DNA of 61,858 nt. Source: Bernardetiaceae bacterium. Lineage in GTDB: Bacteria > Bacteroidota > Bacteroidia > Cytophagales > Bernardetiaceae. The DNA lies in NCBI GenBank assembly GCA_020832465.1, contig JAFIER010000132.1, forward strand, positions 1-61,858, written 5' to 3'. Within the stretch, counting starts at the first letter, position 1; each line of letters opens with the position of its first letter. This document shows positions 52,577 through 61,240 of this stretch, in pieces. The notes beneath the pieces were generated by a model. It had not been told where the DNA came from. It worked only from the letters and a program-made list of their open reading frames with translations, and searched no databases. A program made the translations under genes and the position numbers.

Positions 52577-53221
52577 ATGTACAAACAGTTCACTCATTTT
52601 TTACGCCTTACTCGTTTTTCCTTGCTTTTTGCAATGTGTTTATCCGTAGGGCATCTTGTAGCTCAAAACGACGAAATGCTATTATCTACACTCGATAGTA
52701 GTAAGGTTATTAAGCGCAATAAGGAGCTACAATCGTCTGGTTTTAAGCTATCTAACCCTGCACGTATGGGATTGCTCTCTGCCGCAGTGCCGGGGCTTGG
52801 GCAATACTACAATGAAAATTTGTGGTTGCTTAAAGTGCCTATTATTTATGGCATGGGGGCTGGTATGGCTGCCCTTACTATCGTTAATCACAATAGTTAT
52901 AGAAGATTTAGGGCAGCTCATTGGTATCGCAACGACGATAATCGCTTTACGACTTCCGAACCTTTTTTTAATGGACGCACCGACGACCAGATTATTCGGC
53001 AGCGAGATAGATACAGACGGGATAGAAATTTTTATGCCATTATGTTGGGCATTGTCTATTTGCTCAACGTCGGTGAAGCCGCTACTGCTGCTAAAGCTAA
53101 TGAAATCAAGGTAAACAAGGATTTATCGCTCCGTATTAGTCCGAGTTGCGAACCTGTAGCTTATACACAATACGCGGCTTTGGGTTTTTCGTTTCGCTTA
53201 GGTGCAAAAACAAGTAAGTAG
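52577..53221 (+). CDS. DUF5683 membrane protein
   Basis: A 214-residue protein. A signal or anchor helix is at about 12-28 and two further hydrophobic segments lie at about 85-105 and 155-175. The DUF5683 signature is clear: NPARMGLLSAAVPGLGQYYN, then a VPIIYGMGAGMAAL helix and AAHWYRNDDNRFTT. DUF5683 proteins often lie between parB and dapB in Bacteroidota, but no such genes are here. Function unknown. The stop is 46 bp before the murQ stop on the opposite strand. Confidence 0.9.
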   Translation: MYKQFTHFLRLTRFSLLFAMCLSVGHLVAQNDEMLLSTLDSSKVIKRNKELQSSGFKLSNPARMGLLSAAVPGLGQYYNENLWLLKVPIIYGMGAGMAALTIVNHNSYRRFRAAHWYRNDDNRFTTSEPFFNGRTDDQIIRQRDRYRRDRNFYAIMLGIVYLLNVGEAATAAKANEIKVNKDLSLRISPSCEPVAYTQYAALGFSFRLGAKTSK

Positions 53222-53231
53222 AGAAGTTAAA

Positions 53232-53274
53232 AATTTAGCACTAAGCGTTTTCAAAAAATTATTGGTGCTAAATT
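53232..53274. terminator. Hairpin between converging DUF5683 and murQ genes
   Basis: AATTTAGCACTAA pairs with TTGGTGCTAAATT around a loop of AT-rich sequence. The right arm contains the murQ stop codon (53268-53270). Position between two converging genes suggests a shared terminator, related to the AGCACTAAC hairpin class. Confidence 0.5.
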
Positions 53275-54071
53275 CCCGTTGCTTCTATGACTTTGCGCAC
53301 GCTTCCATATTTTTTGAGCAATTGCATGGCGAGTTCTTTTTCGATGTGTAGCTCTTCTATCAAAAATCTTGTACCACGTTCAAAAAGTTTTTGATTATTG
53401 AGTTGCATATCTACCATTTTATTGCCTTTAACTTTGCCAAGTTGAATCATTGCTGTCGTAGAAATCATATTGAGCAACATTTTTTGTGCCGTCCCAGCTT
53501 TCATACGTGTACTACCTGTTACAAATTCTGACCCTACAATAACCTCTATGGGATACTCCACCGCAGCGGCTAAACTTGTATCGGGATTGCAAGTGATGCA
53601 GGCAGTAAGTAATCCCTTTTCACGGGCAGCGACAACACCGCCCAATACATAGGGTGTGCGTCCCGAGGCGGCAATACCTATTACTGTATCCTCAGGCATA
53701 GGGCGATAGGCAGCTAAGTCGCGCCAAGCCCCTTCTAAGCAATCTTCTGCAAATTCTACTGCTTTGCGAATAGCAGTATCGCCACCAGCAATCAAACCGA
53801 TTACCCTATCGTGGCTTACACCAAAAGTAGGCGGGCATTCAGAGGCATCTAAAATACCCAAACGACCGCTCGTCCCCGCCCCTATATAAAACAAACGCCC
53901 TCCTATACGCATACGAGGCACTAATTGGTTGATGAAAGCCTCTACAGCGGGTAGGCAAGCAGCTACGGCAGCACTGACTTTTTGGTCTTCTTTGTTGATA
54001 TTATGGAGTAGCTCGCTTACCGACATTTTTTCTAAGTCGTTATAGAGCGACTCTGATTCTGTTATTGGCAT
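53268..54071 (-). CDS. murQ: N-acetylmuramic acid 6-phosphate etherase
   Basis: A 267-residue etherase that cleaves the lactyl ether of MurNAc-6-phosphate to give GlcNAc-6-phosphate in peptidoglycan recycling. An N-terminal ESESLYNDLEKM leads into the SIS sugar-isomerase fold, with FYIGAGTSGRLGILDASECPPTFG (60-83). The catalytic acid Glu79 corresponds to Glu83 of E. coli, and Glu107 or Glu109 to Glu114. It is about 30 residues shorter at the C-terminus than E. coli MurQ, as usual for Bacteroidota. All key residues are present. The amidase at 58318 could supply muropeptide substrate. Confidence 0.94.
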   Translation of the reverse strand: MPITESESLYNDLEKMSVSELLHNINKEDQKVSAAVAACLPAVEAFINQLVPRMRIGGRLFYIGAGTSGRLGILDASECPPTFGVSHDRVIGLIAGGDTAIRKAVEFAEDCLEGAWRDLAAYRPMPEDTVIGIAASGRTPYVLGGVVAAREKGLLTACITCNPDTSLAAAVEYPIEVIVGSEFVTGSTRMKAGTAQKMLLNMISTTAMIQLGKVKGNKMVDMQLNNQKLFERGTRFLIEELHIEKELAMQLLKKYGSVRKVIEATGI

Positions 54072-54185
54072 AATCGTTAAAAAATGAGTTGATGTTCAAT
54101 ATTACAATAAAAAATATGCTTTCGTTTACAAAGACTTTTTATCTTTGCAAAGAAAACGATTATAACAAGCTCAAAACTAAATTGT

Positions 54186-54692
54186 ATGAATAACAAGAAC
54201 CGCCTTCCTTTCAAATCGCCTGATGACTTTTTGCACAAGCTTAATTTGATATTTTATACCGCGATTGCCATTCCTTTGCTTATTTTTTTGTGGACGTGGC
54301 GTATGTATAATGTCGATGAGCGACCTACGCTATTCCAAATTGATAACCACTGGTTGGGCATTTGGGTTTTGATAGTGGTCTTACTTTTAGCTTATGCTCA
54401 GTTTTATTATCAAAAGCATATAAAAGATGCAAAATCTATTGAGGCACTAAGTAGCAAGCTATTACACTATTGGCGCGTGAGTTTGTGGCGCTACGGATTC
54501 GCTGCTTTATCTGCTCTGTTTGCGGTTGTTGGTTTTTTGCTTTTTAATCAAAAATATTTTTCTTGGATTTTGATGGTTACAATTTTATATTTTTCTCAAA
54601 TTCGTCCGACTTTACACAGCGTGGCTCGCTCGGTTTATCTTGATGCAAATGCACAAAAAAAATTATTAGAAGAGACCAAAAGCGAGTTTTGA
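54186..54692 (+). CDS. Small membrane protein, unknown function
   Basis: A 168-residue protein with four likely membrane helices (about 20-40, 58-78, 100-120, 125-145). It opens with DDFLHKLNLIFYTAIAIPLLIF and has a charged cytoplasmic tail ending DANAQKKLLEETKSEF. There is no signal peptidase site. The family is not recognised. A TATCTTTG element at 54140-54147 may be its promoter. A perfect hairpin follows the stop by 11 bases. Confidence 0.75.
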   Translation: MNNKNRLPFKSPDDFLHKLNLIFYTAIAIPLLIFLWTWRMYNVDERPTLFQIDNHWLGIWVLIVVLLLAYAQFYYQKHIKDAKSIEALSSKLLHYWRVSLWRYGFAALSALFAVVGFLLFNQKYFSWILMVTILYFSQIRPTLHSVARSVYLDANAQKKLLEETKSEF

Positions 54693-54703
54693 ATACAGAA
54701 AAT

Positions 54704-54736
54704 AGAAATAACATTTCTCAAAGAAATGTTATTTCT
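54704..54736. repeat. 33-bp-class hairpin (perfect consensus) between converging genes
   Basis: AGAAATAACATTTCT, loop CAA, exact complement. It is 11 bases after the 54692 stop and 36 bases before the opposite-strand stop at 54773. This is the consensus form of the hairpin family, standing alone without MITE ends. Confidence 0.88.
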
Positions 54737-54772
54737 ATGCTTTTATTCCTTGCTTACGATATCGCAGATGGT

Positions 54773-56113
54773 TTAGAGTCCAGCTGGGGCATGTCCATCG
54801 AGCATGCTTACCGTTACTCTGATTCGTTTGAGGTTTATAGCATTTCTGATGCCTGTTAATGCTTCTTCTTTACGAAACTTGAGCTGTTCCATTTGCTTTC
54901 TAACTTTTGCAGGGTCATTAGAAAGATTTTTGTTGAGCACGTCTTCTTCCAAAATTTTGAGTGTGCCTCTGCTATTCTCTTCCAGCATGCTCAGGTACTG
55001 CTCGTAGAGGTATTCAAATTGCTTGTACAAGTAAATAAGTTCACTTGTGGATTTATTAGCTTCTGAAATTTGCGGATTGCTACGTAGCAAGCGTCCGTAG
55101 TCAATAGTATTTCCTCTTTTATTTTGTTGTTCGAGGTTTTGCAAATATTGCTGTATGCTGGATTTGTTGTAGCTCAGGAATACGGTTTGCAAATATCCCC
55201 CTGTTTTGTCTTGTGGTTGTCTTTCGGGGATTTTGATATTAAGTGCATTGGTTTGAAATTGCACGAAGTTATTTACACGGTTATGCAAGCTATTGCTTTG
55301 CAGTTGGTAGTTTTCAAGGCTACTTGAAAACTGCGTGTTTAAACGGTTGAGTTTGATATAATAAATGGTGTATTTATCCAACTCTTGTTTAAAATTACCT
55401 ACATCTTCGGGCGAGATTCTTCTATCATTGACGCTCACCGATGAGATAAAGCTCACGAGTGAAGAGCCTACGCTAATAATGGGCGTAGCAGAGGTAACAA
55501 CGCTAAGGAGAGGATCTTGTAAAATACGATTAGCCACTTCCATAATACGACTTCCTTGTCTTGAGTTGCTTGTTGTTTTAGTAAGGATTTCACGAACTTT
55601 TTCGTGGTATGAAAATCCCATACTTTCATCAGCGGGGTTATTGAGGCTTGCAAGCAGGTTGCGATAGCTTTCTATCTGGACTATGGCATAAAGCGTATTG
55701 AGCTCTCCGTTGATTTGCTCAAGTAGTTCTGCTATATGAATAAGATTCATACGGATAATCTTATAACGCGCCTCGTCGGTAAGTTCTACTCTTTTGGTCA
55801 CATCTCTTATAATGGCATCATTGCGATCTACGGCTTCTTTATAGCTTACAAGCAGGGACTCTATGTCCTCTATGCGTTTATTACGCTCCTCGAGCATGCG
55901 ATTGAGCTCATTGATTCGCGTGCTATCCTGCTCGTTTTGCCGTTGCAAGACTTTGAGTTTTTCTTGGTCTTTTTTGAGTTCTTTTACCATTTGGTAAAGC
56001 TCCTTTACGGAGACTGAGTCTGCATTTTGTTGCGCCATAGCCATAGGCATGGCTATGCCAAAAGATAGGCAGAGCGCAAAAATATACATTGTGATATGCT
56101 TAAATTGCTTCAT
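54773..56113 (-). CDS. Exported coiled-coil protein, unknown function
   Basis: 446 residues from the ATG at 56113, opening a signal peptide MKQFKHITMYIFALCL with cleavage near AMAQQ. Residues 35-110 are a strong coiled coil (KELKKDQEKLKVLQRQ, ELNRMLEERNKRIEDIESLL). The remainder is helical with a small hydrophobic patch at about 205-230 (VVTSATPIISVGSSLVSFISS). It is probably a periplasmic structural or scaffold protein. The family is not recognised. Confidence 0.75.
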   Translation of the reverse strand: MKQFKHITMYIFALCLSFGIAMPMAMAQQNADSVSVKELYQMVKELKKDQEKLKVLQRQNEQDSTRINELNRMLEERNKRIEDIESLLVSYKEAVDRNDAIIRDVTKRVELTDEARYKIIRMNLIHIAELLEQINGELNTLYAIVQIESYRNLLASLNNPADESMGFSYHEKVREILTKTTSNSRQGSRIMEVANRILQDPLLSVVTSATPIISVGSSLVSFISSVSVNDRRISPEDVGNFKQELDKYTIYYIKLNRLNTQFSSSLENYQLQSNSLHNRVNNFVQFQTNALNIKIPERQPQDKTGGYLQTVFLSYNKSSIQQYLQNLEQQNKRGNTIDYGRLLRSNPQISEANKSTSELIYLYKQFEYLYEQYLSMLEENSRGTLKILEEDVLNKNLSNDPAKVRKQMEQLKFRKEEALTGIRNAINLKRIRVTVSMLDGHAPAGL

Positions 56114-56301
56114 TTTATTAGAACGATACATGGATACAAAGTTGTTTTTGAAAATAAAATACTAAACTAACAGAAATTTCTAACACATGCGCAAATTTTG
56201 TGCTTAAATCTATCAGAAATCTAACAAATCTAATTATTAGGTTATATCGCTTATTTTGAAGCGTCTAAACAGTCATAAATCAAAGGGTATCAGAAAATAA
56301 T

Positions 56302-56348
56302 AAGCCCAAACTTTACAGATATTTTGTAAAGATTGGGCTTTTCTTTTG
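56302..56348 (-). terminator. Intrinsic terminator after the DUF3467 gene
   Basis: AAGCCCAA-CTTTACA pairs with TGTAAAG-TTGGGCTT around an ATATTT loop, with A/T tails on both sides. It is 45 bp beyond the DUF3467 stop at 56393. Confidence 0.75.
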
Positions 56349-56392
56349 GTGTATTGTGCGCTTATGTAAGAGTCAGTTAGGCACAATTGAGG

Positions 56393-56707
56393 TTAGGCTT
56401 CTCCTACAGTACCGCCAAAATTCATAGGAAAAGAAGGCGTATCGCCTTGTAATTTGATTTTGCCAAAAGCGTTTTCGTATCTTTCTACATTTTCTTTGAG
56501 GGCATAAAGGAGGCGTTTGGCGTGGTCGGGTGTGAGTATAACTCGAGATTTAACCTTTGCCTTGGGCGAACCTGGTACGATGCGCACAAAGTCTAACACA
56601 AACTCACTTCCAGAGTGTGCAATCAAGGCTAAATTGGCGTACTCGCCGTCAGCGATTTCTTCGCTTAGCTCGATGTTGATACTTGGGTTTTTCTTTTCTT
56701 CACTCAT
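56393..56707 (-). CDS. DUF3467 protein
   Basis: 104 residues from the ATG at 56707 (MSEEKKNPSINIELSEE). The frame extends upstream to 56848, but those residues look like a membrane leader and are not part of the conserved domain. DUF3467 core motifs are GEYANLALIAHSGSEFVLDFVRI (about 23-45) and the DHAKRLLYALKENVERYE helix. It is a small cytoplasmic protein present across Bacteroidota and other phyla, of unknown function. Confidence 0.9.
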   Translation of the reverse strand: MSEEKKNPSINIELSEEIADGEYANLALIAHSGSEFVLDFVRIVPGSPKAKVKSRVILTPDHAKRLLYALKENVERYENAFGKIKLQGDTPSFPMNFGGTVGEA

Positions 56708-56954
56708 AATTACTGCAATTAAAAAACTATTTACATAGTTTTTGATTTTGTTAAAATTGTATTTTAGCTTTAAAGAACACAAAATTGCAAAAAAATACAC
56801 CCATTTCATAATTTTTAGGCTAATAACTTTTGTTGTTTTTCTAATCATTGCGGTCTTATAATTTTATTAAAGTCTCGAGGCCATGTAGCAATCTACAGAT
56901 TTTCAGGATTAGAATAATTTTAAATTATACAAATTCAAGAAAAAACCGCAAAAA

Positions 56955-56988
56955 TTTTGATAAATTGAACTTTTTTGATAAATTGCAC
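56955..56988 (+). promoter_or_regulatory. Direct repeat upstream of the AraC-type gene
   Basis: TTTTGATAAATTGAAC (56955-56970) and TTTTGATAAATTGCAC (56973-56988), an 18-bp period with one mismatch. It lies 206 bp upstream of the regulator start. It could be a regulator-binding site, but no binding data support this. The rest of 56708-57193 shows no gene. Confidence 0.4.
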
Positions 56989-57127
56989 TTTATAACTATG
57001 TGATAAGGGTCAGATTATACAATCATAAAAAAGTGAAATAGCAACTGACCTTTATTGCATAGTCAGCACAAAATCCTTTGTTTATATGTGATAGCGTGCA
57101 TTTTGAGCAATTTTTTCTGTATCCAAC

Positions 57128-57141
57128 GTGCAAATTTGCAC
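57128..57141 (+). promoter_or_regulatory. Palindromic operator candidate upstream of the AraC-type gene
   Basis: GTGCAAATTTGCAC is a perfect 14-bp palindrome ending 52 bp before the ATG at 57194. Its position fits autoregulation. Inference only. Confidence 0.4.
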
Positions 57142-57193
57142 ACTTAATATTGACTTTTATTTTTTATTTAACTACCCACAAATCAATTTTTAT

Positions 57194-58210
57194 ATGAACG
57201 AATACGATAAAATTATCGAAGCCCTTGAAGTTGACTTTATAGAAGGTGAGCACTTTGGTGTGATTTATCCTGTAAAGCTCGATAACCAACAAGGATTAGA
57301 AAACGTCATCTATCTTTTACACAAAGGTAGCTTGGTCTTTGGAGATAAGCGCAACCGCACTGAGCTCAAGCCGGGCGAGTTGCTTTTTGTACCGGCTTCT
57401 AAAGGTTCAATTATCGCTATGGGCGCAGCAGCAGAGGCTAAAAAGCCTGTAAAGCAAGACCATTTTAACTCCCATCAAGAGGAGTACCTTGAGCCTATGC
57501 AAGAAGATGTAGAATATGAAACATCTTTTACAAGAATTACGATTAGCGCAAAAGTCTTCGAATCCGTAGATTTCTTTAGTGCTTTGGATATTTCTACATT
57601 TAGCATTAGCAAAGGGGAAGACATTATCAAAGTCATTGATTCGCTACTACACGAGTCATACCTCGAGCTACCAGGCCGCAAGCGTATGTTAGGGCAATAT
57701 GCTGATCAATTGATTATCAGCTTAGTGCGTTATATGTTAGCAGAACGTATTTTTGTAGAAAAATTAGCTACTAACAGTACCTATTTCAGAGACCCAAGGC
57801 TTATCCATGTTTTCAATTATATACGTGAAAACATCGATGCAGACCTCTCGAATAAAGTACTTGCAAAAATTGCCAATGTATCAGAGGATTATGTAGGGCA
57901 GTATTTCAAAATGCTTACAGGTATCAATCCACAAGATTATATCGAGTACCAACGCATGGAAAAAGCCGTCGATTTGCTACGCTATTCAAGAAAAAGCATA
58001 CGCAATATCGGAAACGAGATTGGTTACAAAGATACGGCTTATTTCTGTCGTCGTTTTAAAATGATGTTTGGTATCCCCGCAGGTAAAATGCGTAAGCGCG
58101 AAAGGTTACTACACCCATTAGAAGAAGATACAGAGAAGGAAGTAAAACCAAAAGGTAAGAGAGGGCGTAAAAGACGCACTGCCTACGAACTCATGGAACG
58201 GCAACGATAA
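57194..58210 (+). CDS. AraC-family transcriptional regulator
   Basis: 338 residues from the ATG at 57194 (MNEYDKIIEALEVDF). A frame start at 57128 lies inside a palindrome and is unlikely. The N-terminal half (about 15-110) is a cupin-like sensing domain, with VIYLLHKGSLVFGDKRNRTEL and GELLFVPASKGSI. The AraC double helix-turn-helix occupies about 199-300: LIHVFNYIRENIDADLSN, VLAKIANVSEDYVGQYFKM and IGYKDTAYFCRRFKM. A basic tail (KPKGKRGRKRR) follows. The inducer is unknown. A terminator follows the stop. Confidence 0.9.
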   Translation: MNEYDKIIEALEVDFIEGEHFGVIYPVKLDNQQGLENVIYLLHKGSLVFGDKRNRTELKPGELLFVPASKGSIIAMGAAAEAKKPVKQDHFNSHQEEYLEPMQEDVEYETSFTRITISAKVFESVDFFSALDISTFSISKGEDIIKVIDSLLHESYLELPGRKRMLGQYADQLIISLVRYMLAERIFVEKLATNSTYFRDPRLIHVFNYIRENIDADLSNKVLAKIANVSEDYVGQYFKMLTGINPQDYIEYQRMEKAVDLLRYSRKSIRNIGNEIGYKDTAYFCRRFKMMFGIPAGKMRKRERLLHPLEEDTEKEVKPKGKRGRKRRTAYELMERQR

Positions 58211-58228
58211 GCATTCTGCTTTTAGTAC

Positions 58229-58291
58229 CTAAAAACTCCTTAGCACGCACAAGTTTGTATGAACACTGTGGGCTAAGGAGTTTTTGTTTTT
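58229..58291 (+). terminator. Intrinsic terminator of the AraC-type gene
   Basis: AAAAACTCCTTAGC pairs with GCTAAGGAGTTTTTG, followed by more T-rich sequence. It is 19 bp after the stop. Confidence 0.8.
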
Positions 58292-58317
58292 GAGCTTTGA
58301 ATATTTATGGTAGCTTT

Positions 58318-59139
58318 TTACTGCGCTTCCATTTCTTTTTTATATTCTTTGAAAGCCCTATAAATAGCCGATGCAATGTGAGAACGCCCCCAGCTGACAT
58401 TGAGGTATTTCTCCTCGTTTTCATTAGAGAGAAAACCAACTTCTATGAGCACACTCGGTACTGTGGTTTTCCAGAGTACAAGAAACCCACTTTGCTTGAC
58501 CCCCCTGCTATTGCGCTTTGCACGATTTTTAAATTGCCATTCAATTTTTTCTGCCAAAGAAAGGCTTTTTGAAATATTATAATTTTGTGTATTAGCAAAT
58601 TTGATATAAGACACGGCGCTCTCGGGGTCAAAATTATAGCGTTTTTTGTAATCTGCTTCTTGCTTAATGACGGAGTTTTCGCGAATAGCGACATCGAGAT
58701 TGTCTTGGCTACGGTGCATTCCCAGTACATAAGTTTCAGTACCCGTAACCTCTTTGTTTTTAGAAGCATTGGCATGGATAGAAATAAATAAATCTGCTTT
58801 GCGATTTCTATCATTCTTAAAAGGGTGATTAGCAATATCTGCACGCTCATCGAGGGGGAGAAATATGTCTGTTTTGCGTGTATAAACAACCTCTACACCA
58901 GGAATATTCTCTTCTATGAGTTTGCCAAGTTCTAATGCAATGGCTAAAACAACGTCTTTTTCTTGGCTATGCTTACCGAGCGTACCGGGGTCTTTGCCAC
59001 CATGCCCTGCATCTATAACAACAACTTTAATTTTGTTGGCTTCACGAGGGTCGTCTCGCATGCGTAAGCCCGTTGAAAAACAAAAGAGTAGCAAAATAAT
59101 CGCTACCGCACTGCATTTAATCTGTATATTTCGCTTCAT
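58318..59139 (-). CDS. N-acetylmuramoyl-L-alanine amidase (Amidase_3)
   Basis: A 273-residue zinc amidase that removes stem peptides from peptidoglycan. A signal or anchor helix (about 9-25) is followed by the Amidase_3 domain from about 37. Zinc ligands are visible as His46 (DAGHGG), Glu60 (SQEKD) and His122 (ISIHAN). The catalytic Glu lies in LIEVGFLSN near residue 245. No LysM or SPOR cell-wall targeting domain is present, so the enzyme is short. Role: cell separation or recycling, the latter linking functionally to murQ. Confidence 0.92.
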   Translation of the reverse strand: MKRNIQIKCSAVAIILLLFCFSTGLRMRDDPREANKIKVVVIDAGHGGKDPGTLGKHSQEKDVVLAIALELGKLIEENIPGVEVVYTRKTDIFLPLDERADIANHPFKNDRNRKADLFISIHANASKNKEVTGTETYVLGMHRSQDNLDVAIRENSVIKQEADYKKRYNFDPESAVSYIKFANTQNYNISKSLSLAEKIEWQFKNRAKRNSRGVKQSGFLVLWKTTVPSVLIEVGFLSNENEEKYLNVSWGRSHIASAIYRAFKEYKKEMEAQ

Positions 59140-59252
59140 TTTTTTATTTACTATGATAAAAACCTTAGGAATTTAAGTGAGGAATGTGTAAGCATAAGCC
59201 TGCTTATTTATAAGTGGCATGAGTTTTTAGGCAAAAATCATACACAAAAACC

Positions 59253-61145
59253 TCAAGGCGTAAGCAAACTCCTATAAATCACGTCTTCAATAAGCACACG
59301 GGTACGCATTTGCCCAAGTTTCGGATTCTCACGTGTGGGATATACCCTATTACTGAGAAAAATATACAATAAGCCCTGCGCTGGGTCTGCCCATACACGT
59401 GTACCCGTAAAGCCATAATGTCCAAAACTTTCCTTAGAAGCATATATAGAACTCACACCATCAGGGCTATACACCAATAAAGGCTTATCAAAACCTAAAG
59501 CCCTACGGTTAGAATCCGCACAAAATTGGCATTTTGTGTATTCATCTATTACATCAGCGCGGATATACGTCTTACCGCCATAGCTACCTTTTTGTAAGTA
59601 CATTTGAAAGAGCTTGGCTAAGTCGTTGGCAGAGGAAAAAAGTCCGGCGTTGGAAGACACTCCACCTAAAAGTGCCGCAGCTTCATCATGTACATAGCCG
59701 TGAATTTGCGCTTTTCGGAAGGTAGCATCGTACTCCGTCGGGACAATTTTATGCATAGCAAGCTGTTTGTTTTTATAGGGATTAAAACCGCTTCTTTGCA
59801 TACCTAAAGGTTCATAAAATTCTTTTTGCAAATAGCTTTCCATATCCCGCTTTGTCATTTCTTTAATCATTTCGGGGAAAAGCAAAAAAGCAAGCCCACT
59901 ATAGACATACTTTTTGTCTTTTGATAGTTTGGATTTGAGAATGCGACGCAGGATTTCTTTTTCATAAAAATCTTTATGTACGAAAAGGGAGGGGCTAACG
60001 GCTACATTAAAATCGGGAGAGGCTTGAGTGGCGAACCATTCAGGCGAAAGCCGCTTTCCCGCTTTCTGGTAGTGATAAGGAAAATAGGCAATATAAGGAA
60101 TCAAACCCGCTTGATGCGATAAGATATCGCGCAAGCGCAGCTCGGATTTATCGCTTTGCCGTACCGAGGGCAAATAACTACCCCAGGTGCTATCGGGCGA
60201 AAATTTGCCCTCAGATTGTAGTTGCATAAGCAGGGGCAGGGCAGTACTGACTTTGCTTATCGATGCCAAATCATATACATCATCGAGCTTTACTTTTTGT
60301 TTTTTGTTATAGGTATGATGACCAAATGCTTTGTGATACACAACAGTGCCATGACGCGCAATAAGCAACTGCGCACCAGGCATAGCTGCCGAATCTAAGG
60401 CTTTTTGAACGATAGCGTCAATTTTTTGTAAAGAATCGCTACGCATGCCTACCTCTTCTGGAATTCCGTATCCAAGTCTTGTTTTGGCAGTACGCCAGCC
60501 TGTGTGCTCGTCAAAAATGCCGATTTTATCGTCTAATTCACCTACAAACTCACGCCCTCCCATAATCATTTGCGCTACTAAATTTTGCTGCAAAGTATCT
60601 GAGTTGGGTACATAAATGACTGTTTGAGTATCCTGCCAGAAGCTATCTGGCGCATAGTTTATGGCATTTTGACCGAAGAAAACCCAGATTACAGATTGCC
60701 CGCTTGCCCATTTTTGTAGGTTACTAAACCATGAAGTTGCCGGCTCTGCCTGCGCATCAATTGCAACTATCCAAGTATGTGAGCTGGGTAGCTCATTGAG
60801 AAACTGAACTGCTTTAGCCGAGTCTTGTGTTGCATTTTGATATAGAGAAGTGGTAAGCGAAGTATAAAGTGAAAAACTCTGCTCGAGCGAAGTGAGCGGT
60901 CGGTTTGCAATTTGTAGCAAGCTCAGGGTTTCTGACAAAGAGGTAATCGGTATGGCTTGTGCGTCATTGCGCAGGAGTACCAAACTTTTTGCAACCAAGC
61001 GTCGGCGTTCGAGTTCGTTTTGGGGTTCGCCCCAGCCGAGCCAGCTCGTACAGGAGCTTAATGCAAGCCCAAACAAAATTGCTATCCATAAAAATGAATA
61101 AATTGCACGCAAATTGGGCAATATAAGATGGTAGGACATTGCCAT
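59253..61145 (-). CDS. Serine hydrolase (class C-like) with GH3 C-terminal-domain remnant
   Basis: 630 residues from the ATG at 61145 (MAMSYHLILPNL). The frame also reaches 61193, but that start lies inside a hairpin. A lipobox (LALSSC) follows. Residues of about 50-250 match the C-terminal domain of family 3 glycosidases (KSLVLLRND, GREFVGELDD). The rest is a beta-lactamase/transpeptidase-like domain with the SxxK motif in LASISKV, then YSG and the late GFTGTRVWADP box. In Bacteroidota these domains normally follow a GH3 catalytic N-terminal domain of about 350 residues. Here that domain is absent. Confidence 0.85.
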   Translation of the reverse strand: MAMSYHLILPNLRAIYSFLWIAILFGLALSSCTSWLGWGEPQNELERRRLVAKSLVLLRNDAQAIPITSLSETLSLLQIANRPLTSLEQSFSLYTSLTTSLYQNATQDSAKAVQFLNELPSSHTWIVAIDAQAEPATSWFSNLQKWASGQSVIWVFFGQNAINYAPDSFWQDTQTVIYVPNSDTLQQNLVAQMIMGGREFVGELDDKIGIFDEHTGWRTAKTRLGYGIPEEVGMRSDSLQKIDAIVQKALDSAAMPGAQLLIARHGTVVYHKAFGHHTYNKKQKVKLDDVYDLASISKVSTALPLLMQLQSEGKFSPDSTWGSYLPSVRQSDKSELRLRDILSHQAGLIPYIAYFPYHYQKAGKRLSPEWFATQASPDFNVAVSPSLFVHKDFYEKEILRRILKSKLSKDKKYVYSGLAFLLFPEMIKEMTKRDMESYLQKEFYEPLGMQRSGFNPYKNKQLAMHKIVPTEYDATFRKAQIHGYVHDEAAALLGGVSSNAGLFSSANDLAKLFQMYLQKGSYGGKTYIRADVIDEYTKCQFCADSNRRALGFDKPLLVYSPDGVSSIYASKESFGHYGFTGTRVWADPAQGLLYIFLSNRVYPTRENPKLGQMRTRVLIEDVIYRSLLTP

Positions 61146-61177
61146 GAAAATCAGGGGTGAGTTAAATGTAGTGAATA

Positions 61178-61222
61178 ATCCTAACTTTGCCAAAGCCTAG
61201 AGGGGTTTGCCAAAGTTAGGAT
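61178..61222 (-). terminator. Hairpin after the SecB-like gene
   Basis: ATCCTAACTTTG (61178-61189) pairs perfectly with CAAAGTTAGGAT (61211-61222), loop containing AGCCTAGAGGGG. It is 19 bp beyond the SecB-like gene's stop at 61241. It also shows that the serine hydrolase start is probably downstream, at 61145. Confidence 0.55.
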
Positions 61223-61240
61223 ATATTATTTTGATAAAGC

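Noticed and set aside
56708-56848. Upstream extension of the DUF3467 frame
   Set aside because: The added residues are hydrophobic and not part of DUF3467. The ATG at 56707 begins the conserved protein.
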